Positions 8,416 through 15,278 of a stretch of DNA of 21,158 nt are shown piece after piece (positions within the stretch are counted from its first letter, which is position 1; each line of letters begins with the position of its first letter). This stretch comes from an uncultured Lachnospiraceae bacterium (GTDB lineage Bacteria; Bacillota; Clostridia; Lachnospirales; Lachnospiraceae): positions 1 to 21,158 of the forward strand of contig CAJOPP010000022.1 of the NCBI GenBank assembly GCA_905236365.1, given 5' to 3'. Both the position numbers and the translations under genes were made by a program. Under the pieces are notes generated by a model. The model did not search any database. It had not been told where the DNA came from and saw nothing but the letters and a program-made list of their open reading frames with translations.

Positions 8416-8853
8416 ATGTATAGTGAAAAAGTAATGGATCATTTTACCAATCCCAGAAATGTTGGTGAGATTGAAAATGCAAGTGGCGTAGGTACTGTTG
8501 GCAATGCCAAGTGCGGCGACATTATGCGGATCTATTTTGATATTGACGAAAATCAGGTGATACGTGATGTTAAATTTAAGACCTTTGGCTGTGGTGCGGC
8601 AGTTGCTACCAGTTCCATGGCAACAGAACTGGTAAAGGGAAAAACGATATACGAAGCACTTGAGGTTACCAATAAGGCAGTTATGGAAGCACTTGACGGA
8701 TTGCCACCGGTTAAGGTACACTGTTCTCTATTAGCAGAGGAGGCGATTCATGCTGCTTTATGGGATTATTGTGAGAAGAATGGAATTACCATTGATGGAC
8801 TGTCTAAGCCAAAGAGTGATATCGGTGAAGAGGCGGAGGAAGAGGTATATTAG
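8416..8853 (+). CDS. iscU: Fe-S cluster assembly scaffold, IscU/NifU N-terminal type
   Basis: This is the scaffold on which IscS-derived sulfur and iron form [2Fe-2S] or [4Fe-4S] clusters for transfer to apoproteins. In 145 residues the cluster ligands are all present: Cys33 and Asp35 in NAKCGD, Cys59 in TFGCGAAVA, and His102-Cys103 in VKVHCSLLAE. The LPPVK chaperone-recognition motif of IscU lies at 96-100. The absence of an insertion near residue 60 separates it from SufU. AAGGAGGAA at 8402-8410 selects ATG 8416 rather than a start 21 bases upstream. The C-terminal tail is acidic (EEAEEEVY). Confidence 0.93.
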   Translation: MYSEKVMDHFTNPRNVGEIENASGVGTVGNAKCGDIMRIYFDIDENQVIRDVKFKTFGCGAAVATSSMATELVKGKTIYEALEVTNKAVMEALDGLPPVKVHCSLLAEEAIHAALWDYCEKNGITIDGLSKPKSDIGEEAEEEVY

Positions 8854-9019
8854 AATTATCAAACCTGCTTAACGGTTTGTTTGATTGATACATGAAAGGT
8901 ACAGCAAGATTGCAGGAATGCACAGATGAAGATGTAAGCAAAGCAGACTGCATTCCACAGCAAGATCGCATGAAGCATTCTTGAATAAAATTTTTCTTTG
9001 CAGATTCGGAGGATATGAG

Positions 9020-10099
9020 ATGAAAAAGAAAGTTGCAGTTGGTATGTCGGGAGGAGTGGATTCTTCAGTTGCAGCTTATTTATTAAAAGAACAGGGATAT
9101 GATGTGATTGGTGTAACAATGCAGATCTGGCAGGATGAAGATCCGCTTGCTATGGCAGAAAATGGTGGTTGCTGTGGATTATCAGCAGTGGATGATGCCA
9201 GAAGAGTGGCAGATATGTTGGATATTCCGTATTATGTACTGAACTTTAAGAAAGAGTTCAAAGAACATGTAATTGATTATTTTATGGATGAGTATATGCA
9301 TGCGAGAACACCAAATCCTTGTATTGCATGCAATCGTTATGTGAAGTGGGAAGCGTTGTTGCATCGGGCAATGGAACTTGGTTGTGATTATATAGCAACC
9401 GGTCATTATGCAAGGGTATGCAGACTGGAGAATGGCAGATATGCTCTTCGAAAATCAGCAACAACACGCAAAGATCAGACCTATGCACTGTATAATCTGA
9501 CGCAGGAACAGCTTTCCAGAACATTAATGCCGGTTGGAGAATATGAGAAGGAAGAAATACGGAAAATTGCGGGGCAGATTGGTCTGTTGGTGGCAAATAA
9601 GCCGGATAGTCAGGAAATCTGTTTTATTCCGGATCATGATTATGCGTCTTATATCGAACGGGAAACCGGCAAGACCTTTTCCAAAGGAAATTTTGTGGAT
9701 TTAGATGGTCACATAATAGGACAGCACAAAGGAATCATACATTATACCATAGGTCAGCGAAAGGGACTGGGGCTTTCTCTTGGAACCCCGGCTTTTGTGG
9801 TGGATATCCGTCCGGAGACCAATGAAGTGGTAATTGGAACCAATGCAGATACTTTTCAGGATCGGTTAACAGCCAATCAGGTTAATTTTATGTCCATACC
9901 GGAATTGGAGGGTGAGAAAGAAGTTATTGCGAAAATCCGTTATTCTCATCAGGGAGCCCGGTGCCGAATACGCATGGCAGGAGATGATATGGTTACCTGT
10001 CAGTTTGAAGAGCCGGTTCGTGCCATTACACCGGGACAGGCGGTTGTGTTCTATGAAGATGATATTGTGGTTGGCGGTGCGACAATCATGAATAGATAA
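9020..10099 (+). CDS. mnmA: tRNA-specific 2-thiouridylase MnmA
   Basis: This enzyme adenylates and then thiolates C2 of the wobble uridine U34 in tRNA for Lys, Glu and Gln, taking sulfur ultimately from IscS. In 359 residues the N-terminal PP-loop AVGMSGGVDSSVAAY binds ATP. Cys101 and Cys104 lie in TPNPCIACNRYVKW, and the catalytic partner Cys201 in PDSQEICFIPD. The C-terminal beta-barrel domains include GQRKGLGLSLGTPAFVV. All three cysteines proposed to hold an Fe-S cluster in E. coli MnmA are present. The start at 9020 follows GGAGG at 9008-9012; an in-frame upstream start at 8981 adds residues outside the family. It is the fourth gene of the ISC cluster. Confidence 0.95.
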   Translation: MKKKVAVGMSGGVDSSVAAYLLKEQGYDVIGVTMQIWQDEDPLAMAENGGCCGLSAVDDARRVADMLDIPYYVLNFKKEFKEHVIDYFMDEYMHARTPNPCIACNRYVKWEALLHRAMELGCDYIATGHYARVCRLENGRYALRKSATTRKDQTYALYNLTQEQLSRTLMPVGEYEKEEIRKIAGQIGLLVANKPDSQEICFIPDHDYASYIERETGKTFSKGNFVDLDGHIIGQHKGIIHYTIGQRKGLGLSLGTPAFVVDIRPETNEVVIGTNADTFQDRLTANQVNFMSIPELEGEKEVIAKIRYSHQGARCRIRMAGDDMVTCQFEEPVRAITPGQAVVFYEDDIVVGGATIMNR

Positions 10100-10146
10100 G
10101 TTGAAAAAATAATAAGTGATAGATAAGAAAAATAGGAGGCAGTAAA

Positions 10147-11256
10147 ATGACAAAGATAGATATTATTTCCGGATTTTTGGGAGCAGGAAAAACCACATTG
10201 ATCAAGAAACTGATTGCTGAAGGATTTCAAGGAGAAAAATTAGTACTGATTGAGAATGAGTTTGGTGAGATAGGGATTGATGGTGGCTTTTTAAAGGATG
10301 CTGGTGTTCAAATCAATGAAATGAATTCCGGCTGTATCTGCTGCTCTTTAGTCGGTGATTTCGGCAAGGCGTTAAAACAGGTATTAGACGATTATGCACC
10401 TGATCGTATTATTATTGAACCTTCCGGTGTTGGTAAATTGTCTGATGTTATGAAAGCCGTTGCGGATATGCAGGAGAGAGAAATTGTGATTAATTCTGCT
10501 TCGGCAGTGGTGGATGCAACAAAATGTAAAATGTACATGAAGAACTTTGGTGAGTTTTTCAACAATCAGATTGAAAATGCAGGTACGATTATTCTGAGCA
10601 GATCACAAAAATTATCAGAGGAAAAATTAGAGGCGGTTGTCGCTATGATCAAAGAACATAATGATAAGGCTACAATCATTACAACTGCGTGGGACGATAT
10701 TGATGGAAAACAGATCGTATCCGCTTTGGAAAATGAAAAATCTTTGGTGGAAGAATTGTTAGAGGAGGCAAAAGTTTGCCCAACTTGTGGACATGTTCAT
10801 GACCATGATCACGACCACAATCATCACCATGACCACGATCACGACCATGATCACGACCACGATCATCACCATGACCATGATCACGACCATGATCACGATC
10901 ATCACCATGACCACGATCATGACCACGATCATCATCATGACCACGATCACGACCATCACCATCATCATGCAGATGAGGTGTTTACAAGTTGGGGTGTTGA
11001 GACACCACACAAATATACGAAGGAAGATATAGAATCGATTCTTAAGGTGCTTGCAGATGCAGAAAATCAGGAATATGGTATTATTTTACGTGCAAAGGGA
11101 ATTGTTCCAGGCGTAGACGGCACATGGATTTATTTTGATCTTACACCGGAAGAATATGAGGTTCGCAGTGGACAGCCGGATGTAACTGGTAAGCTTTGTG
11201 TAATTGGAAGCGAATTAAAAGAAGATAAGATTGCAGAATTATTTCATGCCAATTAA
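10147..11256 (+). CDS. CobW/COG0523 (G3E) GTP-dependent metallochaperone with His/Asp-rich tract
   Basis: G3E GTPases of this family deliver metal, often zinc, to client proteins. The 369 residues show Walker A GFLGAGKTT (9-17), the switch-like IENEFGEIGIDGGFL, the family metal site CICC (63-66, in NSGCICCSL), and IIEPSGVGKLSD (89-100). The usual NKxD base-specificity motif is replaced by LSRSQ near 150-154. After CPTC (211-214) residues 216-274 contain 36 His and 21 Asp. A CobW C-terminal domain follows (IILRAKGIVPGVDGTWIYFDL). AGGAGG lies at 10134-10139. The gene starts 47 bases after mnmA with no terminator seen, so read-through from the ISC promoter is possible. No Zur-like box was recognised. 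Zinc is the best guess for the metal; nickel or cobalt cannot be excluded. Confidence 0.87.
   Translation: MTKIDIISGFLGAGKTTLIKKLIAEGFQGEKLVLIENEFGEIGIDGGFLKDAGVQINEMNSGCICCSLVGDFGKALKQVLDDYAPDRIIIEPSGVGKLSDVMKAVADMQEREIVINSASAVVDATKCKMYMKNFGEFFNNQIENAGTIILSRSQKLSEEKLEAVVAMIKEHNDKATIITTAWDDIDGKQIVSALENEKSLVEELLEEAKVCPTCGHVHDHDHDHNHHHDHDHDHDHDHDHHHDHDHDHDHDHHHDHDHDHDHHHDHDHDHHHHHADEVFTSWGVETPHKYTKEDIESILKVLADAENQEYGIILRAKGIVPGVDGTWIYFDLTPEEYEVRSGQPDVTGKLCVIGSELKEDKIAELFHAN
10792..10968 (+). repeat. In-frame His/Asp codon repeat tract in the CobW gene
   Basis: This run of alternating CAY and GAY codons encodes 36 His, 21 Asp, one Val and one Asn. It is built from six-base units in a roughly 12-base pattern with third-position C/T variation. 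Gain or loss of a unit would keep the reading frame, so tract length may vary between strains. The complementary strand gives a long open frame by composition only. Confidence 0.85.
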
Positions 11257-11292
11257 CATCTGATACTCTAAAAAATAGAAAGGAAGACAAAT

Positions 11293-12246
11293 ATGAGAAA
11301 GCAGGAAAAAGAAATTCCGGTATTTGTGTTTATGGGTTTTTTAGAAGGCGGTAAAACACAGTTTTGCAGGGAGACCTTAGTAGATCGTAACTTTACAGAA
11401 GGAGAACCTACTCTGTTGCTTGTGACAGAGGAAGGAGTGGAGGAGTATGATGAGGAAGAACTTCGTAAACGCAACGTTTCCATTGTATACTTAGAGGAAG
11501 AAGAGTTAAATACTGATAAATTATTGGATTTACAGGATAAATATAAACCAAATCAGGTCATGATTGAGTATAATGGAATGTGGCAGTTGGAAAAACTGTT
11601 TAATATACGTGTTCCGAAAGGGTGGACGATTGTTCAGGTCATTACACTGATTGATGCAACAACTTTTACGGTCTATAATAATAATATGAAGTCGCTGATG
11701 GCAGAACATATTCAAAGTGCAGACATGATCGTGTTTAACCGGATCACAGATGATTCTGATATCAATACGATGCGCATGGCTGTAAAAACGCTGAACCGGA
11801 GGGCCCAGCTCGTTTTTGAGAATGTGAACGGGCAGGCACAGGTAGATGATGGAGAAATTGAGATTCCGTATGATTTAGAGGCGGATGTGATTGAGATTGA
11901 GGATGACGATTACGGAATCTTTTATATTGATGCGTCGGATAATACGGACAAGTATGTTGATAAGATTGTAAAATTTAAAGGGCAGGTATATTGCCCGCCA
12001 CAATATAAAGGAAAAGCATTCGTTCCGGGGCGCTTTGCAATGACCTGTTGTGCAGAAGATATTACTTTTTTAGGTTTTAAATGCGTATCTTTAGAGGCAC
12101 CTAATCTTAAGGATAAAGATTGGGTTACCGTTACAGCAAAGGTAAAGTGTGAATTTTACAAAGAATTTGACGGGGATGGTCCGGTACTTTATGCACAAAA
12201 GATTGAAAAGGCAGAACAACCTGATGAAGAAGTTGTTTATTTTTAA
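11293..12246 (+). CDS. G3E GTPase-like protein with C-terminal DUF1980/YcgQ-like domain
   Basis: This 317-residue protein begins with a P-loop (FMGFLEGGKTQF, residues 13-24) and has the strand order of a G3E NTPase, with VMIEYNGMW (89-97) where CobW proteins have IIEPSG and FNRITDD (148-154) at the NKxD position. There is no CxCC. From about residue 195 an acidic linker leads to a second domain: KIVKFKGQVY, then GRFAMTCCAED (246-256) and DWVTVTAKV. The RF-MTCC-AD pattern resembles, from memory, the C-terminus of YcgQ-type proteins (DUF1980/TIGR03943), which partner predicted permeases and often neighbour COG0523 genes. A metal-related role with the preceding CobW is inferred. AAAGGAA at 11279-11285 supports the start; the gap to cobW is 36 bases. 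Confidence 0.65.
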   Translation: MRKQEKEIPVFVFMGFLEGGKTQFCRETLVDRNFTEGEPTLLLVTEEGVEEYDEEELRKRNVSIVYLEEEELNTDKLLDLQDKYKPNQVMIEYNGMWQLEKLFNIRVPKGWTIVQVITLIDATTFTVYNNNMKSLMAEHIQSADMIVFNRITDDSDINTMRMAVKTLNRRAQLVFENVNGQAQVDDGEIEIPYDLEADVIEIEDDDYGIFYIDASDNTDKYVDKIVKFKGQVYCPPQYKGKAFVPGRFAMTCCAEDITFLGFKCVSLEAPNLKDKDWVTVTAKVKCEFYKEFDGDGPVLYAQKIEKAEQPDEEVVYF

Positions 12247-12266
12247 ATCAGCCTTTAAAAAATGAA

Positions 12267-12304
12267 ATTTCTTGTCACCGGTTCGGGACAAAAAATAAGT
12301 TTTT
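12267..12304 (+). terminator. Probable terminator after the CobW/DUF1980 pair
   Basis: The stem ATTT-c-TTGTC-a-CCG (12267-12280) pairs with CGG-GACAA-a-AAAT (12284-12296) around a GTT loop. After AAG comes TTTTT (12300-12304). The three-base gap before the T run and the internal mismatch weaken it. Confidence 0.5.
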
Positions 12305-12348
12305 AACTGACAAATAAAATGGAAGATAGAAGGAAAGGGGTATGAGGT

Positions 12349-12780
12349 ATGGCATTTAATGATTTTTTGGATAAGTTAAAGGTATCTTCTGCTGATGCAG
12401 TGGAAAAAGCAAAAGACACAACGAAACGATTGGCTACGATCAATGACTTAAAAAGTAAGATTCGGGGATATAACAATGATAAAAATAAGTTGTTTAACCA
12501 GATGGGAATGGATCTTTATATTGCCAAAAAGCAGGGAGAGAATATTGATGAGACATTGGACGACTTTGTTTCGCAGATTGACACAATCAATGTCCGCATC
12601 AAAAATTTAGAGGAAAAACTGTCTTTGATTGAGACGGAGAATAAGAAAGATAACAAGGCAGAGAATGTGGATGACAATGAAACAGAGAATGCAGATGATA
12701 ATAAAACAGAGAACGACGATGACAATATAACAGAGAATATCGATGATAATAAAACAGAGAATGCCGATGATAATAAATAA
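12349..12780 (+). CDS. Small helical protein with C-terminal acidic octapeptide repeats
   Basis: No family was recognised with confidence. The 143-residue product has an N-terminal helical part (MAFNDFLDKLKVSSADAVEKAKD) and a likely coiled coil up to about residue 95 (FVSQIDTINVRIKNLEEKLSLIE). Five tandem eight-residue repeats end the protein (104-143): AENVDDNE, TENADDNK, TENDDDNI, TENIDDNK, TENADDNK. There is no signal peptide, membrane segment or cysteine. The N-terminal part recalls small Clostridia proteins that end in a zinc ribbon, which would here be replaced by the repeats; that is a guess. AAAGGGG at 12334-12340 precedes the ATG. It stands alone between a probable terminator and the fab promoter. 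Confidence 0.7.
   Translation: MAFNDFLDKLKVSSADAVEKAKDTTKRLATINDLKSKIRGYNNDKNKLFNQMGMDLYIAKKQGENIDETLDDFVSQIDTINVRIKNLEEKLSLIETENKKDNKAENVDDNETENADDNKTENDDDNITENIDDNKTENADDNK
12658..12777 (+). repeat. Five tandem 24-bp coding repeats
   Basis: Five imperfect 24-base units run to the stop codon. The core is acagagaat-n3-gatgataataaa, with most differences at third positions plus the variable fourth codon (V, A, D, I, A). The in-frame unit length allows copy number change without frameshift. Confidence 0.85.
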
Positions 12781-12881
12781 TAACAGGCCACTCTTCAACT
12801 GCCGGTGCTTGTTGTGGGCAGCGTGCTAATAGTATAAATTGTACCTGTATCGGGCAATCTGGAAAGCAATGTTGTGTCCGG

Positions 12882-12918
12882 TTTATAACAGTGAAGCCGA
12901 AGGCTGAACTGTTATAAA
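12882..12918. repeat. Hairpin TTTATAACAGT...ACTGTTATAAA
   Basis: Eleven-base perfect arms (12882-12892 and 12908-12918) enclose a GA/GA internal loop, an AGCC/GGCT stem and a GAA triloop. Tandem GA pairs can be stable in RNA. No T tract follows. On the opposite strand it contains ACAGTTCAGCC, shared with the short repeat copies at 15093 and 17281. Confidence 0.5.
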
Positions 12919-12944
12919 TCAAGAGTGAGAATCGTATTTGACGG

Positions 12945-12973
12945 TTGACAAAAAGAGAAAACTTCGATATAGT
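12945..12973 (+). promoter_or_regulatory. Promoter of the fab operon
   Basis: A perfect -35 TTGACA (12945-12950) and -10 TATAGT (12968-12973) are 17 bases apart. Transcription should begin near 12980, placing a 100-base leader before fabH that opens directly with a long inverted repeat. Confidence 0.75.
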
Positions 12974-12983
12974 TTTTAGAGAG

Positions 12984-13022
12984 AATAATAGACTTATGTT
13001 TTTTAAGCATAAGTCTATTATT
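12984..13022 (+). promoter_or_regulatory. 15-bp perfect inverted repeat just after the fab promoter
   Basis: AATAATAGACTTATG (12984-12998) and CATAAGTCTATTATT (13008-13022) are perfect reverse complements around a nine-base T-rich loop. It sits at about +4 to +43. It could be a repressor operator or a 5' mRNA stabilising hairpin. GGGTAA follows, so it is not a standard terminator. It does not match the FapR or FabT consensus as I remember them. Confidence 0.55.
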
Positions 13023-13080
13023 GGGTAACAGAAGGTTTGAAGATGGTATCCATCGGATTTGTTAGAAAGACGAGGTCGTT

Positions 13081-14043
13081 ATGGCAACTGGAATCATAGG
13101 AACAGGCAGTTTTTTACCGCCTACCGTTATTGATAATAATGAGCTGGCAAAGCTTGTGAAGACAGATGATGAATGGATTAGGGAACATACAGGAATTGTA
13201 GAACGGCATATTGCAACGGATGAAACAACTTCCTATATGGCAACAGAAGCCGCAAAGGCAGCAATTGAAAATTCGGGAATAGATGTAAAGGAAATTGACC
13301 TGATTATTTTGGCGACACTGTCTGCAGAACGTGCAACGCCAAGTATGTCCTGTATTGTACAGGATAAGATTGGGGCGGTGAACGCTACCTGTTTTGATTT
13401 GAATGCGGCGTGCTCGGGATTTGTATATGCATTACAGACTGCAGATGCTTATATTAAAGCGGGTATGGCAAAAACAGCATTGATCATAGGTGCAGAAACC
13501 CTTTCCAAATTAGTAGACTGGAAAGATCGTTCGACCTGTATTTTATTTGCAGATGGAGCAGGTGCTGCAGTGGTAACAGAGAAGGAACAGGGTATTCTTA
13601 GCAGTGTAACACACAGTGACGGATCTAAAGGAATGTCACTGAAGTGTAAGGAGAGGTCTACCAGGAATTTTTTAAACAGAAAACAGGAAGATAAACACTA
13701 TATTCAGATGATCGGTCCTGATATTTTTAAATTTGCAGTGCGCAAAGTGCCGGCATGTATTGATTTATTATTAGAACGGGCAGATGTTACAAAAGAGGAA
13801 GTTACATACTATGTGCTTCATCAGGCAAATGCAAGAATTGTTGCCTCTGTTTCGAAAAAGATGGAGATTCCGATTGAGAAGTTTCCAATGAATATTGAAA
13901 ATACAGGTAATACTTCAAGTGCTTCCATACCGATTCTTTTAGATGAGATGAATCGTGCTGGAAAGTTGAAGAAGGGAGATAAGATTGTTCTTTGCGGATT
14001 TGGTGGCGGACTTACATGGGGTGCACAGTTGATTGAATGGTAA
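13081..14043 (+). CDS. fabH: Beta-ketoacyl-ACP synthase III (FabH)
   Basis: FabH condenses an acyl-CoA primer, commonly acetyl-CoA or branched acyl-CoA in Firmicutes, with malonyl-ACP to start fatty acid elongation. The 320 residues show the Cys-His-Asn triad: Cys111 in LNAACSGFVYAL, His247 in VLHQANARI and Asn277 in IENTGNTSSAS. The C-terminal GFGGGLTWGAQL is the usual FabH ending. GAGG at 13072-13075 precedes the ATG. It is the first gene of the operon, with a promoter and inverted repeat in its leader. Primer preference cannot be read safely from the sequence. Confidence 0.95.
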   Translation: MATGIIGTGSFLPPTVIDNNELAKLVKTDDEWIREHTGIVERHIATDETTSYMATEAAKAAIENSGIDVKEIDLIILATLSAERATPSMSCIVQDKIGAVNATCFDLNAACSGFVYALQTADAYIKAGMAKTALIIGAETLSKLVDWKDRSTCILFADGAGAAVVTEKEQGILSSVTHSDGSKGMSLKCKERSTRNFLNRKQEDKHYIQMIGPDIFKFAVRKVPACIDLLLERADVTKEEVTYYVLHQANARIVASVSKKMEIPIEKFPMNIENTGNTSSASIPILLDEMNRAGKLKKGDKIVLCGFGGGLTWGAQLIEW

Positions 14044-14075
14044 GAAATGATTAAGGAATAATCTGTATGGGATTT

Positions 14076-14145
14076 AGATTGTTTTAGAACAATCTTTGAA
14101 TTATATGCCCCGGTACAAGCAGAATAGCGGTTCTGTTGTATCGGG
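14076..14145 (+). other. Two hairpins between fabH and fabD
   Basis: The first is AGATTGTT-ttag-AACAATCT (14076-14095), followed by TTGAATT. The second pairs CCCGGTACAAGCAGAA (14109-14124) with TTCTGTTGTATCGGG (14131-14145), with one bulge and one G-T. Neither has a proper T tract, so processing or partial attenuation between the genes is more likely than full termination. Confidence 0.45.
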
Positions 14146-14171
14146 ATATTTGTGGAATGGAGGATTTTTAC

Positions 14172-15089
14172 ATGGGTAAGATTGCATTTATGTTTCCTGG
14201 ACAGGGAGCACAATATGTAGGAATGGGAAAAGAATTTTATGAGAACAACGAAAAGAGCAAAGCGGTTTACGAAGCAGCCTCTAAGGCAGTAGGTCTTGAT
14301 ATAGAAGCTCTTTGTTTTGAGGAAAATACAGATATAAATATTACAGAATATACACAGATTGCGATGTTGACCACAGAGGTAGCTATGTTACAGGCTGTAT
14401 TAGAGCTTGGTGTGACTCCTGATGTTACAGGAGGACTTTCTTTGGGAGAATATTCTGCTTTAGTGGCATCCGGCGTAATGGACTTTGAAGATTGTGCCCG
14501 TGTTGTGAGAAAGCGTGGTATTTATATGCAGGATGAAGTTCCGGCGGGGCAGGGTGGAATGGCTGCAATCATTGCACTGGATGCAGAAAAAATTACGGAA
14601 GTTTGTGATCGGGTGGACGGAATTGTAGGAATTGCAAATTATAACTGTCCGGGTCAGATCGCTATTTCCGGTGAAAAGGAAGCAGTGGAAAAGGCCAGTG
14701 TATTATTAAAAGAAGCTGGTGCAAAGAGATGTATTCCGTTGAATGTAAGTGGTCCATTTCATTCCCCAATGTTAAAAGGAGCTGGCGAAAAGCTTGCTGA
14801 AGAATTAAAACATGTAGAAATCCATGACATTGCTATTCCGTATGTGACTAATGTAACGGGAGACTTTGTAAAAGATAAGGATGAGGTGAAGGATTTGTTA
14901 GCTGCTCAGGTTTCATCTTCGGTTAAGTGGATTCAGTGTGTAGAGGCAATGCTTCAGGATGGTGTGGATACGTTTATTGAAATCGGTCCGGGAAAAACTC
15001 TTTCTTCTTTTGTAAAGAAAATCAATAAAGAGGTAAAGATTGTCAATGTAGATCAGTATGCGGATCTTGAAAAAGTAAAGGAACTGTAA
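14172..15089 (+). CDS. fabD: Malonyl-CoA:ACP transacylase (FabD)
   Basis: FabD transfers malonyl from CoA to acyl carrier protein, supplying the extender for each elongation cycle. The 305 residues open with KIAFMFPGQGAQYVGMG. The nucleophile Ser90 lies in GGLSLGEYSAL and the catalytic His198 in VSGPFHSPMLKGA. The residue before Ser90 is Leu where many FabD proteins have His (GHSLG); I recall GLSLG in other Clostridia. GGAGG at 14159-14163 selects ATG 14172 over an in-frame TTG at 14136. The next gene, fabG, starts 182 bases on. Confidence 0.94.
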   Translation: MGKIAFMFPGQGAQYVGMGKEFYENNEKSKAVYEAASKAVGLDIEALCFEENTDINITEYTQIAMLTTEVAMLQAVLELGVTPDVTGGLSLGEYSALVASGVMDFEDCARVVRKRGIYMQDEVPAGQGGMAAIIALDAEKITEVCDRVDGIVGIANYNCPGQIAISGEKEAVEKASVLLKEAGAKRCIPLNVSGPFHSPMLKGAGEKLAEELKHVEIHDIAIPYVTNVTGDFVKDKDEVKDLLAAQVSSSVKWIQCVEAMLQDGVDTFIEIGPGKTLSSFVKKINKEVKIVNVDQYADLEKVKEL

Positions 15090-15092
15090 TTG

Positions 15093-15116
15093 TTCAGCCT
15101 TGCTGAATTGATACAG
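15093..15116 (+). repeat. Short intergenic hairpin repeat, copy b
   Basis: TTCAGC-ctt-GCTGAA (15093-15107) is followed by TTGATAC, matching the pattern of copies at 858 and 17281. It lies four bases after the fabD stop codon. Confidence 0.5.
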
Positions 15117-15144
15117 GGAAATAATAAAATAGAAAGGAAAATAT

Positions 15145-15166
15145 AAACATAAATGATTTTATGTTT
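15145..15166 (+). other. Hairpin in the fabD-fabG gap
   Basis: AAACATAAA (15145-15153) and TTTATGTTT (15158-15166) are perfect arms around TGAT. The following bases are GTGTTTC, so termination is doubtful. Confidence 0.4.
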
Positions 15167-15248
15167 GTGTTTCAAATACTATATAGAAATGACCGGTTAA
15201 TACATAAAGATGACAAAGACGTTTTGTATATGACGGGAAAGGATATAT

Positions 15249-15278
15249 ATGTTTGAAAGTTGGTGTCAATTATGTTAG
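15249..15278 (+). CDS. Possible 9-codon upstream ORF overlapping the fabG start
   Basis: An ATG at 15249, five bases after AAAGGA (15238-15243), opens the short frame MFESWCQLC and stops with TAG at 15276-15278. The fabG ATG at 15272 lies inside this frame, and fabG itself has no good ribosome site. The arrangement would allow translational coupling. It may be chance; only the sequence layout supports it. Confidence 0.3.
   Translation: MFESWCQLC

Larger units (their letters stand above)
12781..13080. other. Intergenic region upstream of fabH
   Basis: These 300 bases contain a hairpin repeat at 12882-12918, a consensus promoter at 12945-12973, and a 39-base inverted repeat at 12984-13022. 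No open frame with a ribosome site was found. The first 100 bases show nothing recognisable. Confidence 0.7.

Noticed and set aside
10759..11010. Minus-strand open frame rich in Met, Val and Ile
   Set aside because: It is the complement of the His/Asp codon tract and arises from composition only.
12658..12777. Tandem repeats as a CRISPR array
   Set aside because: The repeats are contiguous, in frame and coding, with no spacers.
12516..12791. Minus-strand open frame rich in Ser and Leu
   Set aside because: It mirrors the 24-bp repeats of the + strand gene and has no plausible start.
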